A stretch of DNA of 20,146 nucleotides from the NCBI GenBank assembly GCA_036244855.1, contig BQKZ01010430.1, positions 1-20,146 of the forward strand. The letters run 5' to 3'. Position numbers and translations under genes: made by a program. Below the pieces are notes generated by a model. It was not told the DNA's origin and ran no database searches. It saw only the letters and a list, made by a program, of their open reading frames with translations. The DNA is from Temnopleurus reevesii. Lineage: Eukaryota; Echinodermata; Echinoidea; Temnopleuroida; Temnopleuridae. Position 1 is the first letter of the stretch. Every line of letters begins with the position of its first letter. Of this stretch, positions 15,633-20,146 are shown piece after piece.

Positions 15633-15815
15633 TGACTCTGTATAAACTATTTCCAAGTTAAGTGGGCCACAGACAGTAGAACCGTAGACCGTGTATTCAA
15701 TTGTGCGGACACACAATCGCAAGCCCATTCCGATTTGAATAGCGTTACAAAGGACCATTAAATTTATGGTCGACTTAACTTTTCGAGTAGGATTTCGAAA
15801 TAATTATAACGTCAA
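15633..15815 (+). repeat. Dispersed repeat, third copy, with conserved small stem
   Basis: This matches parts of the PGRP intron 5 units (about 7978-8160 and 9254-9430), in order: 'tataaac-atttc', 'gtgggcc', 'gtattcaattgtgcgga', 'caagcc-attccgattt', 'ttacaaa-gacca'. Outside this stretch the regions do not align by eye. ATTGTG and CACAAT around CGGACA form a small hairpin (15700-15717). The class of repeat is unknown. Confidence 0.7.
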
Positions 15816-16140
15816 TTTACTTACCCATTCGTGAATAATTTCGTTATGGATTTATCGATGGCGTTTGATCATGCACCTTGTGGAACGCTGGTTTCAGGAA
15901 ACATGATGCCATAGACACCAAGGTTATTCACCATTGACCTATATATTACTTAATTGAAATCTATACCTTGATGGAATAATGAGCTAATTTATTGATCCGT
16001 CATGAATATTGTTTTTGGCGGCGTGCAGGTAGAAAATCCAAAATAGCTCGTGAAATGACGTGTAAAATTGACACATTGCTCTCTTACTCAGGTATCTAAT
16101 TGTATCATAATATGAAGGTTTTTTTATTTCATTCATCACA
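15816..16140. other. No gene seen
   Basis: AT-rich. A minus-strand stretch near 15880-15945 could pass for a small exon between an AG and a GT, but its phase does not fit the YWTD exon and it matches nothing known to me. Confidence 0.4.
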
Positions 16141-16380
16141 GCAACAGTCACGATTGCCCGGAAGCATAGGTCATAGGTCATCACGTCAACTGTTTCCGCT
16201 CGTTCACTCCCAAACTCCGTTTCTTTTCAGCCGACTACTTCCAGATGACGTCACAGTAGATTCTACGCAACGGATGCGCTCGTCTATGAGCTCGGTACAG
16301 ATCAGTGGGCGAACCGAAACATCGAGAGATGCCCGTCATAGATTAGACGGGCTCGTCACAGCGGTGGCGTAAAAATGCAC
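16141..16380. promoter_or_regulatory. GC-richer patch with DR1 and CRE motifs
   Basis: In AT-rich surroundings this 240-bp patch is visibly GC-richer. It holds AGGTCA-T-AGGTCA (16168-16180), a perfect DR1 nuclear-receptor element, and the palindromic CRE TGACGTCA (16246-16253). A 90-codon plus-strand frame (16100-16372) crosses it but matches nothing I know. It may be a promoter or enhancer of the GPCR 1.1 kb downstream or of the minus-strand YWTD gene, or an unrecognised exon. Confidence 0.35.
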
Positions 16381-16564
16381 AGGGGCATGCAAAATACTTT
16401 CAGTCGACGGTAACTATGACGAATGAAATCGAAACCTCCACAATGACTCCTCCACACATAAACAAGGCAGATAGTTGAGACATAAGACAGATTAGTAGAA
16501 TTGCCCTGTGGTAAACGTTCTGATAAAAAATGCTTACAGCCTATGCTACTTTAAATTTTTAATA

Positions 16565-16785
16565 ATTTTAGATAATAACGGCTTTTATATCGCGCTTATC
16601 AACTCTACAAGAGAATTCCCTAAGCGTTCTACAATTGCAGCATTATTACCCTGGCTTTAGCAGTGCAGCTACTAGGCGCATAAGCTTTTTCCAGAAATAA
16701 ATTCCTACCAGGTACCCATTCACCTCACCTGGGGCGAGTGCAGCACAATGTGGATGAATTTCTTGCTGAAGGAAATTAACGCTGT
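16565..16785 (-). mobile_element. tRNA-derived SINE, copy 4, 5'-truncated
   Basis: Read on the minus strand, it starts inside the body (aatttccttcagcaagaaat) without a tRNA-like head. It continues through 'caggtgaggtgaatgggtacc' and 'taaagccagggtaataatg', and ends at 'gcgcgatataaaagccgttatt'. Loss of the 5' end is usual for retrotransposed copies. Confidence 0.8.
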
Positions 16786-17399
16786 TGGACTTAATACATC
16801 AACAATGCATCAAAATGAGTAGAAATATACAACTAAACCTTGTATAATTACTTCCCTGTGACATTCTTTTAAATAGAAATTGCTATTTTATACTTAATCA
16901 ACAGACCTAATGTCTATCATAAACACATTAGCAAAGTATTGTATCGATCCAATATTTCTGTCTATTCTAGCTGTTCGTTCCCCCACGTATAATTGACATG
17001 ACATCCATGCAGTCATAAAGCCAAGACAAATAGCAATGTTGCTCAATCATATTATAAAATTGCTCAGAAACAAATACTTACGCACGCATACATGTCATTG
17101 TCAACACACGTTCGTTTACTCTGAAGACGCCGAGAGAGGGGAAGTAAACACGCTAAATCTGTCAGTTCGATATATAACTCATTCATCTTTTATTAAGTGA
17201 GCTAAACGTCTTTTCTGATTAGTATCTGTTGCTTTCCTCCGTGACCCAACATTTGTTTGTCAAAGTGATTCTTCTCAAATCTATTTACACTATCTCGCCA
17301 GCTTGAATAACGTTACCATCATCTCATATGTCTCAATCGTAGATGAGCTTTGCGATATAATTATTATCTAAGTCCGAATCCTTAGATATTAGAAACAAA
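16786..17399 (+). promoter_or_regulatory. 5' flank of the GPCR with a possible TATA box
   Basis: TATATAA at 17171-17177 in otherwise ordinary sequence could set a start about 195 bp before the ATG. There is no other support. Confidence 0.3.
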
Positions 17400-18461
17400 A
17401 TGTCGCCAGCTGCAAGAAACCTAAATATAAATTCGACTATTGATACGGCAACAACCATTCCACAGGAGGCGATGGTAGACTGGTCCTGGAAGCCCTTTCT
17501 CTCTACATGGTCAGAGGCTATGCATCTTGTTTCAGCAGTCCTTGGGATCATGGGAAACTTCCTAGTGATGCTTGCTCTCTGGAAGCGCCGAGAGTCCACC
17601 CGCTCGACTGATAGGCTGATCGGTGCCTTAGCCCTGGCTGATTTCTTGACATCAACCTTCATCATTCCCTTGCCTGGAGCAGCTACTGTACCTTCCACGA
17701 TGCTGGGTGAGGTCTACTGCAAGATTGTCCTACCAGGATTGCTCTTGTTTGTTTGTTTCACTTCATCCATCTATATCCTCGTCGCCATTTCAATCGAACG
17801 TTACATTGCCGTTGTGCATCCAGTGCTATACGGCCGCCTGGTCACACGTCGGCGCATCTTAGCCGCTGTCCTCGCCTTCATCTGGATTTCTTCATTCACC
17901 GTTTACCTCACATTTGTTACAGCGGTAGTCGACGTCCATCCTGTGGCTCATAGATGCTTCCTGCGCTACCGTTCCGGAGAAGGGCAGATCATCTGCGGGG
18001 TGTTCTTTCTCCTCTATCGCCTCATCCTACCGACCACAATCATGCTGTCCACGCAGATCCTGATTGCTCGAAGTCTTCACCGCCGATCAGCCAACTACGG
18101 CTCGAAGAATCGTGTGTCATTTCACGTCAGAGCTCGCAACCGCGTCCTCCAACTGATGCTAATCGTTATCATTGCGTACATCGTGTGCTGGGGTCCCGGA
18201 CAAATCTTCTTTTTCCTTTACTCCATCGGAGCCATACCAGCAACCGTCATCGGCAGCACGTTTCACACATTCGTAATCGTCCTCACGGCGTATAACTCGT
18301 GTCTGAATCCTCTCATCTATGTTGCATGGTTTCCTAAATTCCGCCTTGCCCTGATGCAAGTCTTCTGTAATCAGGTTAAAGCCTCGAAGCCAATATTTGA
18401 ACAAATCCCAACAGAAGATAGTAATGAAACTATGAGGCATGATACTGCATTGCACATATAA
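17400..18461 (+). CDS. Intronless class A (rhodopsin-like) G protein-coupled receptor, orphan
   Basis: A single uninterrupted frame of 353 residues is a complete seven-helix receptor. Landmarks in order: N-glycosylation sequon N11-S-T; TM1 GIMGNFLV with N53; TM2 LALADF with D81; C107 at the TM3 start with partner C186 in loop 2; E133-R-Y in place of DRY; W162 in TM4; P211 in TM5; C263-W-G-P in TM6; N303-P-L-I-Y in TM7; then F314 in helix 8 and C323, a possible lipid anchor. It would signal at the plasma membrane through heterotrimeric G proteins. Amine-binding D in TM3 is absent (F117 or nearby), so a peptide or another ligand is more likely, but the ligand is unknown. Base composition is richer in GC than the flanks. 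Sea urchins have large lineage-specific sets of single-exon class A receptors; membership is inference. Confidence 0.93.
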   Translation: MSPAARNLNINSTIDTATTIPQEAMVDWSWKPFLSTWSEAMHLVSAVLGIMGNFLVMLALWKRRESTRSTDRLIGALALADFLTSTFIIPLPGAATVPSTMLGEVYCKIVLPGLLLFVCFTSSIYILVAISIERYIAVVHPVLYGRLVTRRRILAAVLAFIWISSFTVYLTFVTAVVDVHPVAHRCFLRYRSGEGQIICGVFFLLYRLILPTTIMLSTQILIARSLHRRSANYGSKNRVSFHVRARNRVLQLMLIVIIAYIVCWGPGQIFFFLYSIGAIPATVIGSTFHTFVIVLTAYNSCLNPLIYVAWFPKFRLALMQVFCNQVKASKPIFEQIPTEDSNETMRHDTALHI

Positions 18462-18619
18462 GAAGATTAATGTATTAACAATTTGATATAAGAATTAGCT
18501 ATAGTATACATTGTAATATCTATTTTAGGTTAAATGACGAGAAAGTTGTCTTTGCCTGTATAATACAGCTATAGATTTCAATTCAATTTAAATCCTCAAA
18601 TCAAATGCTACAAATAAGA
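18462..18619 (+). other. 3' flank of the GPCR
   Basis: AT-rich presumed 3' UTR. The nearest AATAAA is at 18952-18957, about 490 bp past the stop, and lies inside a repeat region, so the transcript end is uncertain. Confidence 0.35.
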
Positions 18620-19695
18620 CAAAGAGATTTAAAAAGTTTGAGCAAAAACGGGCAACAAGTAAGACAGTTATGAATATTTGAAAAAATATTTTAAGACTTT
18701 TAAAACAGTTATATTTTTGGCAAATTGACAACTACTGGTCAAGTGACATGACGTAGATTCGTCACTTCTTTTGAATATGCGCATTTATATCTTTCTGCTT
18801 TTTATGCTCTGTTTTAAAACCATTGGACGAAAAAAAACAATTCGTTTTTTCGACGAATTCATATAGTCGAATATATATTTTCTTGATCATAACTTCTGAA
18901 ATATTGTTCACAAAGAAGAGATGACAAAATTATATAGATAAATATGATTTTAATAAACAGTATATTTAATAAGAAATGTGCATTTTGTGTTATAATTACG
19001 CTTTCAACACAGCAAATTTACGTTTACAAATGTAAATCCTGGTAAAGGAATACTTTTTTCATTTTTGATTTACAATGACCTAAATGATAATAAAAAGAAA
19101 GAAAATAGGATTAGAAAAACAATAACAAACATAATAAATTGTACAAATACAATATGATCTAAAAGAAAATAATCATTTAGATATTAATTTTTCATATTTA
19201 TGCAATCAATTGATAGCATAATATAAATCGTTAGAACTAGATGTACGTCATTGAAGTAGTATTGAAAACATTTACATTCTCTTAATTAGAGCACATCGTT
19301 ATATTGAATAAATCTTATAATTATTAATTGATTATTAAAATCATGTTTGATCAATGATTTATCACTTTACTTTTCAGTCATGACTTATTTTGAAGCTATA
19401 CACTCCTTGATCACAATTGTTGAATAGATTTTAAATTGTAATAATCAACAAAATTGATTTGCTGTAAAGATTTTTTTTTACAGTAAGGGATTAAAGAGCA
19501 ATGATATGCAACAAGCCAATTATAGAGAAATTATGAACCTACGTCATCACCGTTTTATTTCACGTGATCAAAACTTGCCAATTTGCTAAAAATATTACTG
19601 TTTTAATTATTTTTGAATATCTTTTCAATTCGTATCTTCTTTATTCATTGTCCAATTTTGCTCAAAATTTTGTACCTGTTCGTCTAATTTTTTCC
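18620..19695. repeat. Large inverted repeat pair, probable foldback element
   Basis: The left arm (about 18620-18765: 'agtttgagcaaaaacgggcaa', 'aaaacagttatatttttggc', 'aaattgacaact', 'gacgtag') is matched on the opposite strand by about 19525-19695 ('attttgagcaaaattggacaa', 'aaaacagtaatatttttagc', 'aaattggcaag', 'gacgtag'). Arms are diverged. The blocks also resemble the arms of the 541-bp element in PGRP intron 4. The AT-rich centre has no supported gene. Ends and target site are unclear. Confidence 0.6.
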
Positions 19696-20146
19696 GCATG
19701 TAATGAAAGCATGTTATATGTTGAGTGGAGTCATTATTTCATTATCTCATTCAATGCTACAGTAACTCAATTACAGATTTGTCAACTTTCATCTCTACAC
19801 CTTTCATTGTAAATCGTTTAGCTGTGAAATAAGTTGTAAAAGCAAATGTTGAAACCTTTTTTTTCAGATAATCAAACGTGTTGAAGGATGTGATACAATA
19901 TGGAAATTAATTATCCGTAAACTCTTGTTATGTTTCTATAAAAAAAAAAAATCCAAATTCTTCCCGTGGTTTAAAATGTGAACTTATATCGCTCTCACAC
20001 TTCAAGGATTTAGAAAGCCCATTCGACGCATACGTCGATTATGTTATCTGTAAGATTTGGTAATGCTTTAAGCATGATATATGTCATCGGACGGCGAGGT
20101 TGTCGAAATGATATTTGGCAACTTTCATCTTTGCACCATTCAATGG
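19696..20146. other. AT-rich window end, partial repeat
   Basis: 'caactttcatctctacacctttcatt' near 19783 recurs in diverged form at 20119-20143 ('caactttcatctttgcaccattcaa'), so another copy of this repeat seems to begin at the edge. No gene is seen; an 82-codon plus-strand frame (19564-19812) lies largely in the repeat arm. Confidence 0.5.

Noticed and set aside
15880..15945. Minus-strand stretch resembling a reverse transcriptase motif (SVPQGA) or a small exon
   Set aside because: A stop follows at once, no other reverse transcriptase block is nearby, and the phase does not suit the YWTD exon.
16100..16372. 90-codon plus-strand frame over the GC-richer patch
   Set aside because: No recognisable domain; kept only as a possible regulatory patch. 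An unrecognised exon cannot be excluded.
17333..18455. Minus-strand and alternate-frame reading frames over the receptor
   Set aside because: Shadows of the 353-residue receptor, which carries all class A landmarks.
1..20146. CRISPR arrays, bacterial operons, phage or viral genes
   Set aside because: None seen. Direct repeats here are microsatellites or short tandem copies, and genes are spliced animal genes or an animal receptor.

Overview
This window is nuclear DNA from an animal. It has spliced genes with GT-AG introns, AT-rich non-coding DNA, long trinucleotide and (TG)n/(AC)n microsatellites, tRNA-derived SINEs and several small foldback elements. A secreted peptidoglycan recognition protein (PGRP), a YWTD beta-propeller gene and an intronless class A GPCR together fit an invertebrate deuterostome. 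An echinoderm, probably a sea urchin, is my best guess. That is inference from gene content and repeat style; no marker fixes the species.

Plus strand, 2519-11128: a seven-exon PGRP gene. I joined it by hand as 2519-2572, 2999-3044, 4278-4441, 6011-6146, 7197-7287, 9475-9580 and 11072-11128. All junction phases agree. The product is 217 residues with the four zinc ligands of amidase-type PGRPs. Its introns carry a 146-bp foldback element just after exon 3, a SINE and microsatellite, a 541-bp foldback element just after exon 4, an imperfect intragenic duplication joined by one ambiguous base (N at 8224), and a SINE with a second element inserted in it.

Minus strand, 14929-13757: two consecutive exons of a YWTD (LDLR class B) beta-propeller protein. 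They splice in phase, with a stop codon in the second. The 5' exons were not found.

Plus strand, 17400-18461: a complete single-exon class A GPCR of 353 residues.

The rest, 1-2518, 11129-13756, 14930-17399 and 18462-20146, is AT-rich. It holds SINEs, foldback elements, a dispersed repeat with a conserved small stem, microsatellites and one GC-richer patch with CRE and DR1 motifs about 1.2 kb before the GPCR. The three genes show no operon-like link; they are independent neighbours. I see no clearly novel biological system. The strongest points for follow-up are the duplicated PGRP segment, which may be two haplotypes stitched together, and several well-bounded non-autonomous elements.
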